This document shows positions 26,685 through 35,076 of a stretch of 64,000 nt of DNA, piece by piece. Below the pieces are notes generated by a model. It saw only the letters and a program-made list of their open reading frames with translations, did no database searches and was not told where the DNA came from. Position numbers and translations under genes: made by a program. Where the stretch lies: assembly GCA_034416335.1 (NCBI GenBank), contig DAOULV010000017.1, forward strand, positions 6,932-70,931, read 5' to 3'. This DNA comes from MGML01 sp034416335 (GTDB lineage Bacteria; Chloroflexota; Dehalococcoidia; Dehalococcoidales; UBA2162). Position 1 is the first letter of the stretch, and each line of letters begins with the position of its first letter.

Positions 26685-28493
26685 TTAGTGTCCCATTGAC
26701 TCTTTCAGTTTCTCGTCTATCCAGATGGCTTTTGTCCAGTCCCAGCTTCCGGCCCCTCCGGTCCAGTTAATGCCATAGAAGTTCCTCACCCAGGGATACC
26801 AGGCATTATATTGATATGGTGCTGGCATAAATACTCCCCAGGCCTGTGTAAGCTCCCATATGGCGTAATCTTTCTTGGCTGCCAGCATTTTATCGGGGTC
26901 ATCAATAACATACTTGGCAATTTGAGCCTTGAACTCCTGGGTACGCGGGTCGTCAATTTCAGAGATGTTGGCAAAAAAGCCTGGCCGGGTCATCATATCC
27001 TGCTCAACACCTGCCCAGGACCCCAGGCCCGGGGCATAAATCATGCTGTCATACCCGTGAGACATCCAGACACCACTCCAGGCACCGCCCTCCAGCACCT
27101 CAAGTTCCAGATCGACGTTAATGTCAGACCAGTATTCCTTGACAAGGGACAATTCATCAGATGTTGCGGCGGTGCAGGTAATTTTAACCTTGAAGCCATC
27201 GGGATAACCGGCTTCGGTCAGTAGCTGCTTGGCTTTTTCAGGATCGTATGTAAAGATTTCCTGAACCTCCGGTGGCTGCTCATCGAACGGAGTATATACT
27301 TTTGCCCACGATTCACCTGGAGGGAAGGGATAACCGATCAGAGCGGCTTCGCCATCGTAGTAATCATCCACCATCTCCTGCTTGTTGATGGCCATGTTCA
27401 GCGCCCGCCGGACTCTGATATCATCGAAAGGTGGTTGGGTTATCTTCCCGGCGGCAATGTTGGTAGTCATCGCAAACCCTTGCTTCCATTGCAGGTCAGG
27501 TACGCTACTCTTTAGCACAGCGGCGTCGTCACGGCCGACACTTTGCAGAAAATCGAGTTCGGCAGTTCGCAGAGCGGCAATTCGGGTAGATGTATCAGGA
27601 ATAACCAGATATTTAAGGGTATCAAGATATGGCCACTGATAATTCTCACCGGCGCTGGCGTAAATCGGATCGGTCTCAAAGTAGTCCGGGTTCTTGGAAT
27701 AGGTTATTGCACTGCCGGTAACATAGTCGGTCAGTATCCATGGACCTGAGCCGATGGCTTTTGTCCAGTCATTCATGTCTCCGCCCGATGTCCATACTTC
27801 AGGCGGACTTATATATATATTATCGCCCATTTCGGGTAACATCAGGCTCTGGGCATCATGCGATTGGAACTTGACTTCAACGGTGTACCCGTCAAGCGCC
27901 GTCCAGGATGTTGGCCGGTACGGACTACCCACAGGATACTCTCCGGCTTGCCAGCACCCTTCATTATTGAATTGGTAATTGATGTTGAAGACTATATCAT
28001 CGGCGGTCATTTCACGCCCGTTGGCTGGCTCCTTATCCTGAAACTTAATTCCTTTTTTAAGGTGCCAGAGTATAGTTGTATCATCAGGTAACTCCCAATT
28101 ACATAGTTCGGGAGCTTCTAATTTCATATCTCCAAGCCAACCGAGTGCCCAGTCCGTGTCGCCTGTGCCCTGGGGACCCAATGTCCAATCTCCACCTATC
28201 AGTTCGTTGCTGGTTAACTGCATATGTCCTACCTGAATGGTCTGAGTGTGGTACGGATCCCACTGGTTGTAGTCGGCCGATAAAGCGGTTACAATCATCC
28301 CGCCATATATCGGTTTTTCCACCGTCCTGGTCATTGTGGTTCTGTCTCTCCTGGTTAATGTTACTGTAATCTCCTCTCCCTTATCAGTCTCGCCCTCACT
28401 TGTAGACTTTTTTTCTTCTCCGCCGCCACACGACGTCAAAACGAGTGAAAGTATCATCAGACAACTCAACATCAACCATATAATTTTCTTCAT
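26685..28493 (-). CDS. Family 5 extracellular solute-binding lipoprotein (peptide/nickel ABC transporter type)
   Basis: A 602-residue lipoprotein: signal sequence ending LVLTSC, then a Glu/Lys-rich linker and the SBP_bac_5 fold. Family marks are GGMIVTALSADYNQWDPYHTQ, the LWHLKKGIKFQD strand with ADDIVFNINY, and RRALNMAINKQEMVDDYYDGEA near residue 360. The ligand could be an oligopeptide or another small solute. No permease or ATPase gene is adjacent, so it is an orphan here. An unusual long hairpin lies in its upstream region at 28618-28702. Confidence 0.88.
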   Translation of the reverse strand: MKKIIWLMLSCLMILSLVLTSCGGGEEKKSTSEGETDKGEEITVTLTRRDRTTMTRTVEKPIYGGMIVTALSADYNQWDPYHTQTIQVGHMQLTSNELIGGDWTLGPQGTGDTDWALGWLGDMKLEAPELCNWELPDDTTILWHLKKGIKFQDKEPANGREMTADDIVFNINYQFNNEGCWQAGEYPVGSPYRPTSWTALDGYTVEVKFQSHDAQSLMLPEMGDNIYISPPEVWTSGGDMNDWTKAIGSGPWILTDYVTGSAITYSKNPDYFETDPIYASAGENYQWPYLDTLKYLVIPDTSTRIAALRTAELDFLQSVGRDDAAVLKSSVPDLQWKQGFAMTTNIAAGKITQPPFDDIRVRRALNMAINKQEMVDDYYDGEAALIGYPFPPGESWAKVYTPFDEQPPEVQEIFTYDPEKAKQLLTEAGYPDGFKVKITCTAATSDELSLVKEYWSDINVDLELEVLEGGAWSGVWMSHGYDSMIYAPGLGSWAGVEQDMMTRPGFFANISEIDDPRTQEFKAQIAKYVIDDPDKMLAAKKDYAIWELTQAWGVFMPAPYQYNAWYPWVRNFYGINWTGGAGSWDWTKAIWIDEKLKESMGH

Positions 28494-28617
28494 TTTTCTT
28501 CCTTTCCTTATGGTCTATCTGTGATGGCCATGTATTAACTTTAACTGGTACTCCTCAGATGATTTATATTTCACCTCCTTACTGACCTGCCGGTCTGAAA
28601 TAGACTCTGTTCACGGA

Positions 28618-28702
28618 AGGTGTGATTAAAAACAAAAGGCAGCAAACATGCTTCATACTGTAGCTGCTTCTGCTGCCTTTGTTATAGTATAATCACCTCC
28701 TT
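28618..28702 (-). ncRNA. Long stem-loop upstream of the solute-binding protein, possible attenuator or small RNA
   Basis: On the minus strand, AAGGAGGTGATTA pairs imperfectly with TAATCACACCTTCC at the base. An inner stem GGCAGCA/TGCTGCC is followed directly by TTTTGTTTTT. The inner part is a good intrinsic terminator about 140 bases before the gene start, and the outer arms extend it to about 85 bases. AAGGAGGTGA recurs at 28570-28581, before the gene. I cannot match it to a known riboswitch. Confidence 0.5.
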
Positions 28703-28835
28703 AACTCATGACAGGAAGTGCTGCATTGTAAAAGTGTTCTGGTGAGGTGAAGGGAAGTGTAGTTTAGTAGTTTTTAATCGTGTTGTCAATGGGTGAAGTA
28801 TTGGCGGGTATTGAGTCCGGAATGTCTTCTTTACC

Positions 28836-28864
28836 TTGACTTAAAGAAGCCGATTTAATAATAT
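28836..28864 (+). promoter_or_regulatory. Promoter of the SDR gene
   Basis: TTGACT at 28836, a 17-base spacer and TAATAT at 28859, about 50 bases before the SDR start. A good sigma-70-type match. Confidence 0.6.
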
Positions 28865-28915
28865 CTCTTTTGGAAAGTAGCTGCTGTTAAATCAACGAAC
28901 TGGAAGGAGTTATTG

Positions 28916-29674
28916 ATGGGTAAACTCGATAAAAAGGTTGCTCTGGTAACAGGTTCGGCACATTCGATCGGCAAAGCTATCTCCATCGGTTTGGCGCGTG
29001 AAGGAGCGGACGTGGTTATCGCCGATATGGAAGTCGCGGGACTGAATAAAACCGCGGAAGAAATAACAGCCCTTGGCGTACAGGTACTGCCGGTAGAGAC
29101 GAACGTACTGCAAGCCGAGCAGATAGAAGCCCTCTTCGCGAAAGCAATGGAAAAATTCGGTCGGGTTGATATCCTGGTGAACTGCGCCGGGATTTTCAAC
29201 GGCGGACCTGTGGATGAACTTGAAGTAGATACAATTGACGCAGTTTTAGGAACAAACCTGCGTGCGCCTTTTCTCTGTATCCGTTCTGTCTTTCCAATCA
29301 TGAAAAAGCAGGGTGGGGGACGGATAATCAATATCGGCAGTATCTCAGCTAAGCGGCCGAGGATGTTCAGCACCCCGTATAGCACGGCTAAGTTCGGATT
29401 GACCGGTCTGACAAATGCTGTTGCTCTCGAAGGCCGTGAACACGGAATAAACTGCGGGATACTTCATCCGGGAGAAGTAACCAGGGACAGGCAGCCGGTT
29501 ATGCCCCCGGGCTTTACGCCTCCTGCGGGATACAAACCGCCCGGACCGATGGAAACCATGTCGACCGAGGAGATTGCGGCTGCGGCCGTATATATGGCGA
29601 CCTGCCCTCCGAACGTGAACGTTCTCGAGTTGATACAGCTTCCCATCCAGCAGCCGTATCTTGGCCGTGGATAA
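28916..29674 (+). CDS. Short-chain dehydrogenase/reductase (SDR)
   Basis: The start is taken at ATG 28916, behind GGAAGGAG; a TTG directly in front is a less likely start. The 252-residue protein has the classical SDR cofactor motif TGSAHSIG near residue 12, the NCAG block at about 87, a catalytic Ser in GSISAKR and the YSTAKFG active site near residue 155. The C-terminal PGEVTRDRQPVMPPGF replaces the usual PG-hydrophobic loop. An Asp (VVIADME) after strand two suggests NAD(H) preference. The substrate is unknown. A strong terminator follows. Confidence 0.9.
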   Translation: MGKLDKKVALVTGSAHSIGKAISIGLAREGADVVIADMEVAGLNKTAEEITALGVQVLPVETNVLQAEQIEALFAKAMEKFGRVDILVNCAGIFNGGPVDELEVDTIDAVLGTNLRAPFLCIRSVFPIMKKQGGGRIINIGSISAKRPRMFSTPYSTAKFGLTGLTNAVALEGREHGINCGILHPGEVTRDRQPVMPPGFTPPAGYKPPGPMETMSTEEIAAAAVYMATCPPNVNVLELIQLPIQQPYLGRG

Positions 29675-29694
29675 TAAATACCTCACTGGAAATG

Positions 29695-29728
29695 AAAAGC
29701 AGCCCCGGGATTTCCCGGGGCTGCTTTG
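29695..29728 (+). terminator. Intrinsic terminator after the SDR gene
   Basis: A 14-bp stem AAAGCAGCCCCGGG/CCCGGGGCTGCTTT with a short loop, about 20 bases after the stop codon. Confidence 0.9.
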
Positions 29729-29847
29729 TCTCAATTGATTTGGAACCATACCGTTGAAAAACGGTATCCAGTATCTATTACATCAGGAGAGGATCTGACT
29801 ATTCGAGAGTCAACTGGATCCCGGCTTTTGCCGGTATGGAGGATATA

Positions 29848-29878
29848 TTAAAAAGGGGCGGCATCGCCCCCTTTTTAA
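29848..29878. terminator. Terminator after the thioredoxin reductase
   Basis: AAAAAGGGGCG-GCAT-CGCCCCCTTTTT hairpin, able to act on both strands and lying just past the trxB stop on the minus strand. Upstream (29745-29845) are further short inverted repeats with no gene. Confidence 0.85.
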
Positions 29879-29895
29879 TAATCGTTGAAAACAGC

Positions 29896-30819
29896 TCAAT
29901 CAAGCCTTTGCAGGTATCTCTGGGCTGACATTCCGGCTGCCGCTCCGTCACCTACTGCCGCCGATACCTGTCTGGGTGAATTACTGCGTATATCGCCGGC
30001 GGCGAATACACCCGGTACCTCCGATTCCATCCACCCGTTAACGATAATCTGACCGCCTTCATCCAGCGGTACTACCCCCTGCAGGTAGCCGGTGTTGGGG
30101 TCGAGTCCGACGTGAACAAGTACACCGTCGACTTTCATCGTCTCTTTCTGACCGGTCTCATCGGAAACAACGTCTATTCCCTCAACAGTATTTCCACCGG
30201 TTATAGCCTGTACCTTCATACCGGTGTGTACTTCGAGTTTGGGATTCTGAGCTACCCTATCCTGAAGAATCGCCGTGGCATTCAGTTTCGGCATAGCTTC
30301 TATCACTATTACTTTCGATGCAATCTTTGTCAGATATAATGCTTCCGTAATGCCGGAATCACCTCCTCCGCACACGGCAACCGACTGTCCGGCGAACTGG
30401 CCGCCGTCGCAGAAGGCGCAGCCGATAACGCCCCTGTCCCGAAATTCTTCCTCGCCGGGAACACCCAGCTTTTTCGGTACGGAACCGCCGGCAAAGATAA
30501 TAGCTGACGAGGTATAGGTTGTCCCGTCGGAACAGGTAACCCACTTGTTGCTTGAAGAGACCTGCACCGAATTGACGGTGGCTCGTTTCATTTCCACCCC
30601 GTATTTCCTGGCCTGTTCCATCATCTCCATACCGAGCTGGGAGCCAATTACTCCCTCGGAAAATCCGGGGTAGTTTTCGATCATCTCTATGTTCATAATG
30701 TATCCGCCGTATCCCTCCTTTTCCAGCAGGAGGGTACGCCAGTTTCCGCGGCTGAGGTATATACCTGCCGTCAGTCCGGCAGGCCCACCGCCGATAATTA
30801 TTGCATCCCAGTCAGGCAT
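29896..30819 (-). CDS. trxB: Thioredoxin reductase
   Basis: A 307-residue low-molecular-weight thioredoxin reductase that would use FAD and NADPH to reduce a thioredoxin-like partner. The FAD motif GGGPAGLTAGIYLSR lies at 10, the redox pair CAFCDGG at about 134-137 (CATC in E. coli), the NADPH fold CGGGDSGITEALYL at about 150, and GVFAAGDIRS near 275. It has AAAGGAG upstream and lies 25 bases after the UGSC selenoprotein gene, so it is probably its co-transcribed reductant supplier, as trxB serves the glycine reductase operons. Confidence 0.94.
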   Translation of the reverse strand: MPDWDAIIIGGGPAGLTAGIYLSRGNWRTLLLEKEGYGGYIMNIEMIENYPGFSEGVIGSQLGMEMMEQARKYGVEMKRATVNSVQVSSSNKWVTCSDGTTYTSSAIIFAGGSVPKKLGVPGEEEFRDRGVIGCAFCDGGQFAGQSVAVCGGGDSGITEALYLTKIASKVIVIEAMPKLNATAILQDRVAQNPKLEVHTGMKVQAITGGNTVEGIDVVSDETGQKETMKVDGVLVHVGLDPNTGYLQGVVPLDEGGQIIVNGWMESEVPGVFAAGDIRSNSPRQVSAAVGDGAAAGMSAQRYLQRLD

Positions 30820-30844
30820 ATCTAAACTCCTTTCAAGAAGGCTG

Positions 30845-32623
30845 CTATTTTTCCGAACCGGCCCTGGTAAGTGTCGCCCCGGTTATCCGCTTCGTCATCA
30901 GTGCGGTGTGGTTATAAGGAGGCAGGCGGTAGTAACTGAAGGAGAAAGCACAGCCCGGTGCCCCACCGCATACGAACAGGTGGACGTTTTCCGGCGACAT
31001 CATAACCGGTACTTTTCCACCCGGTTTCAGAACGTCTTTAAAAAATGCCTTTCTTTCAGACGGGACAATTCCCATGTCCATCGCTATCTCTATAGCCGTG
31101 ACTTCCTCGGGTTTCAGTTCATCATAATCGTAGGAAGCGCGGGAATATATTTCTTCCTGGAGTTTTTCCTGGTTGTAACCCATTTTGTTGAACTCCGAGA
31201 CCAGTTCCGGGAAGAGGATTATCAGGTGGTTCTGGCTTCCCTGCCCGGAGCCGGGTATCGGTCCGACACCTTTATTCCTCCACTCCATAAGTAGTCGCCT
31301 GTCCCGATTTTTTATATCGTTGCCCATCCTGTCCAGAATTTCTTCGGCATTCCAGGTCCCGATAAGTCCGCCGTAGAAGTGTTGCATCGGGCTGGCGCTG
31401 TGTATCGATGCTACCGTTACACAGCTGTCTTCCGCTTTGAATCCGCGATTGACGTGGTAGGGTTCCCAGCGGCTCATTTCAGAATTTTCTGCAACGGTGA
31501 AGAAAGTGTGCGGTGATATGCGTCCGGTCAGTCCCATATCATTCATCGCCGGCCAGATATGGCCGATATTAAGTGTTGCCAGCCGGACAGCGCGACCAAT
31601 AGTATTATTTGCCCTCCAGCCGTGCCCCATAAAACCGATACCCGACTGCATTTCTATCTCTTTGGCTATAGGACCGCTGACAACAATCAGGAGGTTAAAT
31701 GAACCTGCCGACAGCAGGACATGCCTGTCATCGAAAGTTTCATCGGTAAGGGCTTCCATAATGGCAATAATCACCGGCAGGTATTCAGGTCTGGCACCTG
31801 CCATCACCGCATTGACAGCTATTTTCTCAATTGTGGCAACACCCAGTTTCGGGCTTACCTTGCCCAGCACTTCATCCGGTGAACGGTTTGTACCGGAAAG
31901 CATCCACTTGACCCGTTCCCCGGTAGGAGGGACCATCGGCAGGCCGTCACCCCACAGATTGTCGAGATATGTCTGGTTAAACTTTTCAGCGGCTGTCTCA
32001 TATGACTCGCCGGTAATGGTTACGAGTTTTGATTCTTCAGGCTCCTTTTTTACCGGACCGGCTGACTCGTCCGGTGCCAGAGGTCTGGTCAGGGCATCTA
32101 TAAGCTCATCTATAATACCCTCTGCTACCGGTCTGACTTCCTCGACACTGGCTCTCAACCGGTAGAATTCGGTGGATGTGACGATGCGGTATCTGACGGT
32201 GGGCATCGCATTGTCTTCGGCTGCCGAGACCGCAGCTTCTCTGAATGTATCGCACGGGATGAAGACACCTGGTATTCCGCGTTTTTCCAGTTTTATTGTA
32301 CCGGCGACGCCGGCAAAGGTACAGGACCCTCAGTCACCTATCGCATAGATGAATGCGTCGATGTCCGAAACGAAGTCATCAACCTCTTCGTCGCGTATCT
32401 CAAAGGCGCCCGTCAGGTGTTTCGTCGTTATATCCGGGTACCTCTTTTTCAGCAGTTCCTCGATTGCCGTAAAGAAATTGTCCACGCCCTGCTTTCCGTT
32501 GGAATAAAGACCGATTTTCTTACCTTCGAGAGCCTCGAGTCGTGGAGATGGGACATATACCGGCGGCGGTTCGATTTCACCGCGAGGGTTGTATAATTCC
32601 AGGCTAAGCATTTCTTGACTCAT
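30845..32623 (-). CDS. UGSC-family selenoprotein (Sec-Gly-Ser-Cys)
   Basis: The frame from ATG 32623 (AAGGAG upstream) reaches a UGA at 32330-32332 and then continues without a shift to the stop at 30845, giving 592 residues with Sec98. The context AIGD-U-GSC-TFAG is the U-G-S-C motif of the UGSC family, distantly like the Sec/Cys sites of glycine-reductase-type proteins. Residues 36-130 resemble a small alpha/beta domain (KKIGLYSNGK). The long C-terminal part (LWGDGLPMVPPTGERV, SAGSFNLLIVVSGP, IHSASPMQHFYGG) is conserved within the larger members as I remember them. The reaction is unknown; thiol/selenol redox chemistry is likely. trxB follows 25 bases downstream. Confidence 0.88.
32297..32323 (-). 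promoter_or_regulatory. Probable SECIS hairpin of the UGSC selenoprotein
   Basis: After the UGA the mRNA can fold CCGGC-GUC-GCCGG, extended below by UGUA/UACA with a 5' bulge. The apical loop holds the GU that bacterial SelB needs. The match to model SECIS elements is looser than for fdhA. Confidence 0.65.
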
Positions 32624-32770
32624 ATCCTGACTCCTTCAGAGTGTAAAAATACGATAGATAAATAGAGAAAATGTTTTAATAATTATGGCTTCACGTCTGT
32701 GGGATGTCAATAAAATTTGCCTTAAAGTCCTTTGTTATAGAGATTTCATTGGCCTTTTTACGAACACCTC

Positions 32771-32834
32771 TTGACAATATCCTAGATCCCTATTAAAATA
32801 TATCAAGATATATCGTGATATTATTAGATATATC
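32771..32834 (+). promoter_or_regulatory. Promoter with overlapping GATATATC/ATATCA operator
   Basis: Consensus TTGACA at 32771, 17 bases, TAAAAT at 32794. Immediately downstream lie ATATCA-N10-TGATAT (32800-32821) and two GATATATC palindromes (32807, 32827). This is a likely autoregulatory site for the PadR protein that follows. Confidence 0.7.
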
Positions 32835-32865
32835 TATAGTAAGGGAATTTTGCAGGAGGTCTGAA

Positions 32866-33375
32866 ATGTTTAGAGAACATAGAAACAGGAGGGAAAGGTT
32901 TTTCGGAAGTCGTCCCAGGGAAAGCTCTTTCCAGAAGGGCGACCTTAAATACGTGATCCTTGATTTACTTAAAGATAAACCGAGACATGGTTATGAAATA
33001 ATAAGGGAACTGGAAGAAACATCTCACGGACTGTACAAACCCAGTCCCGGTGCGGTATATCCGACACTCCAGATGCTCGAAGACCTTGAATATGCCGTGT
33101 GTACCGAACAGGACGGGAAAAAAGTCTATTCGATTACAGAAAACGGTATTAAGTTTCTTGAAGAGCGGAAAGACCAGGCAAACGGGGTTAAAACCCAGAT
33201 GAAAAACCGATGGGGCTTCAGGAATATCGGCAGAATGGCGATGATAATGAAAGAATACCGTTCCCTGGAAAACCTTCTCGGCAGGGCAATCAGAAATCTG
33301 GATGAAGACAGAGCGAAAGAGATAAAAAGTGTTCTTACCCGGGCATACGATGAAATAGAAGATATACTCCGGTAG
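32866..33375 (+). CDS. PadR-family transcriptional regulator
   Basis: The ATG at 32866 is chosen because GCAGGAGG lies just upstream; an in-frame upstream Met (32815) falls within the operator. The 169-residue protein has the PadR winged helix: LKYVILDLLKDKPRHGYEIIREL, then SPGAVYPTLQMLEDLEYAV and the wing DGKKVYSITENG. The C-terminal helices (about 100-169) would dimerise. It is followed after 16 bases by a methyltransferase gene, which it may control together with itself. Confidence 0.92.
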   Translation: MFREHRNRRERFFGSRPRESSFQKGDLKYVILDLLKDKPRHGYEIIRELEETSHGLYKPSPGAVYPTLQMLEDLEYAVCTEQDGKKVYSITENGIKFLEERKDQANGVKTQMKNRWGFRNIGRMAMIMKEYRSLENLLGRAIRNLDEDRAKEIKSVLTRAYDEIEDILR

Positions 33376-33391
33376 AGGGAACAAATAGAAA

Positions 33392-33988
33392 GTGAAAACG
33401 GCGGATACTGTGTGCAAGTATAATTTCGGTCCCCGGGATTTCGATAATCCATCTTTCCTTTTTCTTCTCGAGGATTTTTTTAATAATCTGACTGGCGGCA
33501 GATTTACATATGCCCCTTATTACAGGACGTTTGAACTGAAGGGCTCTGAAAGTGTCATGGATTTTGGCTGCGGCGGCGGTATAGGTTCCCGAATTCTGGT
33601 AAAAATGCTGGATAAAGGGGGAAATCTCACCTGTGTAGATTTATCCGGTTACTGGCTGAAAAAAGCAGAGAAAAGGCTGATGAAATACTCGAATGTAGAA
33701 TACCGGCAGGGTGATATCAGGGAGATGAATATTCCTGCTTCTTCTTTTGATGTTATTACTGTCCATCACGTACTACACGATATCTTGCCCGAAATCAGGA
33801 AGGGGATAACACAAAAGCTATCGGATTTGTTGAAACCCGAAGGCAGGTTATTTATTAAGGAACCTTTGAAACCGTCACACGGTATACCTGTGGAAGAAAT
33901 CCACTTTCTGTTTACACATACCGGTTTGAAAGAGAGCTACTCCGGTGAGGATAAATCCTGCTATACCGGAACTTATGTGAAGATATAA
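33392..33988 (+). CDS. Class I SAM-dependent methyltransferase
   Basis: A 198-residue protein from GTG with a weak ribosome site. Motif I is VMDFGCGGGIGSRIL (about 52-66), followed by LTCVDLSGYWLKKAEKR, and ITVHHVLHDILPEIR is the motif IV region, a pattern common in the UbiE/phospholipid methyltransferase style. The substrate is unknown. It lies downstream of the PadR regulator in the same transcript and before a strong terminator. Confidence 0.85.
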   Translation: MKTADTVCKYNFGPRDFDNPSFLFLLEDFFNNLTGGRFTYAPYYRTFELKGSESVMDFGCGGGIGSRILVKMLDKGGNLTCVDLSGYWLKKAEKRLMKYSNVEYRQGDIREMNIPASSFDVITVHHVLHDILPEIRKGITQKLSDLLKPEGRLFIKEPLKPSHGIPVEEIHFLFTHTGLKESYSGEDKSCYTGTYVKI

Positions 33989-34010
33989 ACCTGACCGAAT
34001 TCAAATTAAG

Positions 34011-34043
34011 CAGCGGCCGGTAATTCACCGGCCGCCTTTTTAT
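34011..34043 (+). terminator. Intrinsic terminator
   Basis: GCGGCCGGT-AATTC-ACCGGCCGC followed by CTTTTTAT, 23 bases after the methyltransferase stop. Confidence 0.92.
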
Positions 34044-34098
34044 GGGGCGGGTACCCCACGATATGATAGCTAATACAGGGATTATTCGGTTATCATCC

Positions 34099-34158
34099 TT
34101 TACGAAACCTTTACAAAACCTTTATGAAATATTTATCAATTTTATACTCGTATTTATA
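34099..34158 (+). promoter_or_regulatory. Array of six TTTA half-sites (Pho-box-like) before the atypical response regulator
   Basis: Copies begin at 34099, 34110, 34121, 34132, 34141 and 34153 (TTTACG, TTTACA, TTTATG, TTTATC, TTTATA, TTTATA), so the steps are 11, 11, 11, 9 and 12 bases. The first four, written as CTTTACGA-AAC units, look like the 8-base direct repeats with 3-base gaps that OmpR/PhoB-type regulators bind. The same layout occurs at 52377. TATATTAAAG downstream may serve as the -10 region. Confidence 0.65.
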
Positions 34159-34203
34159 AGAGTATTGTATATTAAAGCATAGAATATTTCAGGAAGCGGG
34201 ATT

Positions 34204-34989
34204 ATGGAGAAGATAAGCGTTTTTCTGGCTGATTGGCAGGTCCTGTTCAGGGAGGGGATTCACTTTACGCTTTCAGGGGAAGAGGATCTGATAGTAACAG
34301 GAGAGACGACAAATAACGAAGAAGCACTGGAGTTTATAATCAAAAATCCCCCCCGCATTGCCATCGTGAACATCAATCACGATGATTTATCAGGAATCAG
34401 ACTTACACGGAACATCAGGCAAAATCTGCCTTTCGTCTCGGTTATTCTGGTAATAGATACCGATAACATAGACCAGCGTTATTCAGCCTTGAAGTGCGGA
34501 GCTACCTCCTGCGTTACCAAGGATATAGACCCTGAAGAACTGGTCGACCTGGTAAGGCGGATTGCCGGAGGGGCCGAACCGATCAGTCAGGAAATACTCA
34601 GGCCGGAAATCGCCGGTTATATAATCGATGATTTTGATAATTTCACCTTACTGAACAAGGAGGTGGATAACCTTCTGGCGAATCTTTCGACACGTGAGAT
34701 TGAAATACTGCAGTACATAAAAGAGACAGACAATCCACAGGGAATTGCTTCATCCCTCGGAATCACGGACGAAATATTAAATGAATCCCTTGGTGTTATA
34801 AGGCAAAAACTCGAGGCAAATGAACACAGTCGTGAAGTCGTCGAGGCTTCTCAGAAAGCCCTGTCGTCGGTAATAAAGAGAACCAGGCGCAGTAAATCGT
34901 CCGAAGAATATATTACCAAGGAAGAATTCGATGCCTTCAGGGAGAGTTTAAAGGAACACTTCAGGGCTTTTACCGATAAGGAAGTATAA
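34204..34989 (+). CDS. Atypical NarL-like response regulator with a degenerate receiver
   Basis: A 261-residue protein shaped like a NarL/LuxR response regulator. The phospho-acceptor Asp56 of its neighbours is Asn56 here (AIVNINHDD), and the acidic pair DD is A9-D10-W11; the conserved Lys106 remains (CVTKDIDP). Phosphorylation is therefore unlikely. A LuxR-like helix-turn-helix at about 165-215 (LSTREIEILQYIKE, then IASSLGITDEILNESLGVIRQKL) is recognisable but diverged. A charged C-terminal tail follows. It probably acts as a phosphorylation-independent regulator of the pilus genes downstream (inference from position). Its promoter carries the six TTTA half-sites. Confidence 0.8.
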   Translation: MEKISVFLADWQVLFREGIHFTLSGEEDLIVTGETTNNEEALEFIIKNPPRIAIVNINHDDLSGIRLTRNIRQNLPFVSVILVIDTDNIDQRYSALKCGATSCVTKDIDPEELVDLVRRIAGGAEPISQEILRPEIAGYIIDDFDNFTLLNKEVDNLLANLSTREIEILQYIKETDNPQGIASSLGITDEILNESLGVIRQKLEANEHSREVVEASQKALSSVIKRTRRSKSSEEYITKEEFDAFRESLKEHFRAFTDKEV

Positions 34990-35076
34990 CTCGCGTGGAA
35001 AAGCTAAACTTGAAGTCATCCATCAAGTTACCATAAACTTAGCAGAGAATCATTCGGCACAGGGAAAGAACCAGAT

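Noticed and set aside
32330..32332. Nonsense mutation separating a 97-residue protein from a 453-residue protein
   Set aside because: Translation past the UGA gives the GSC of the UGSC motif and 41 further codons joining the two frames without a shift.
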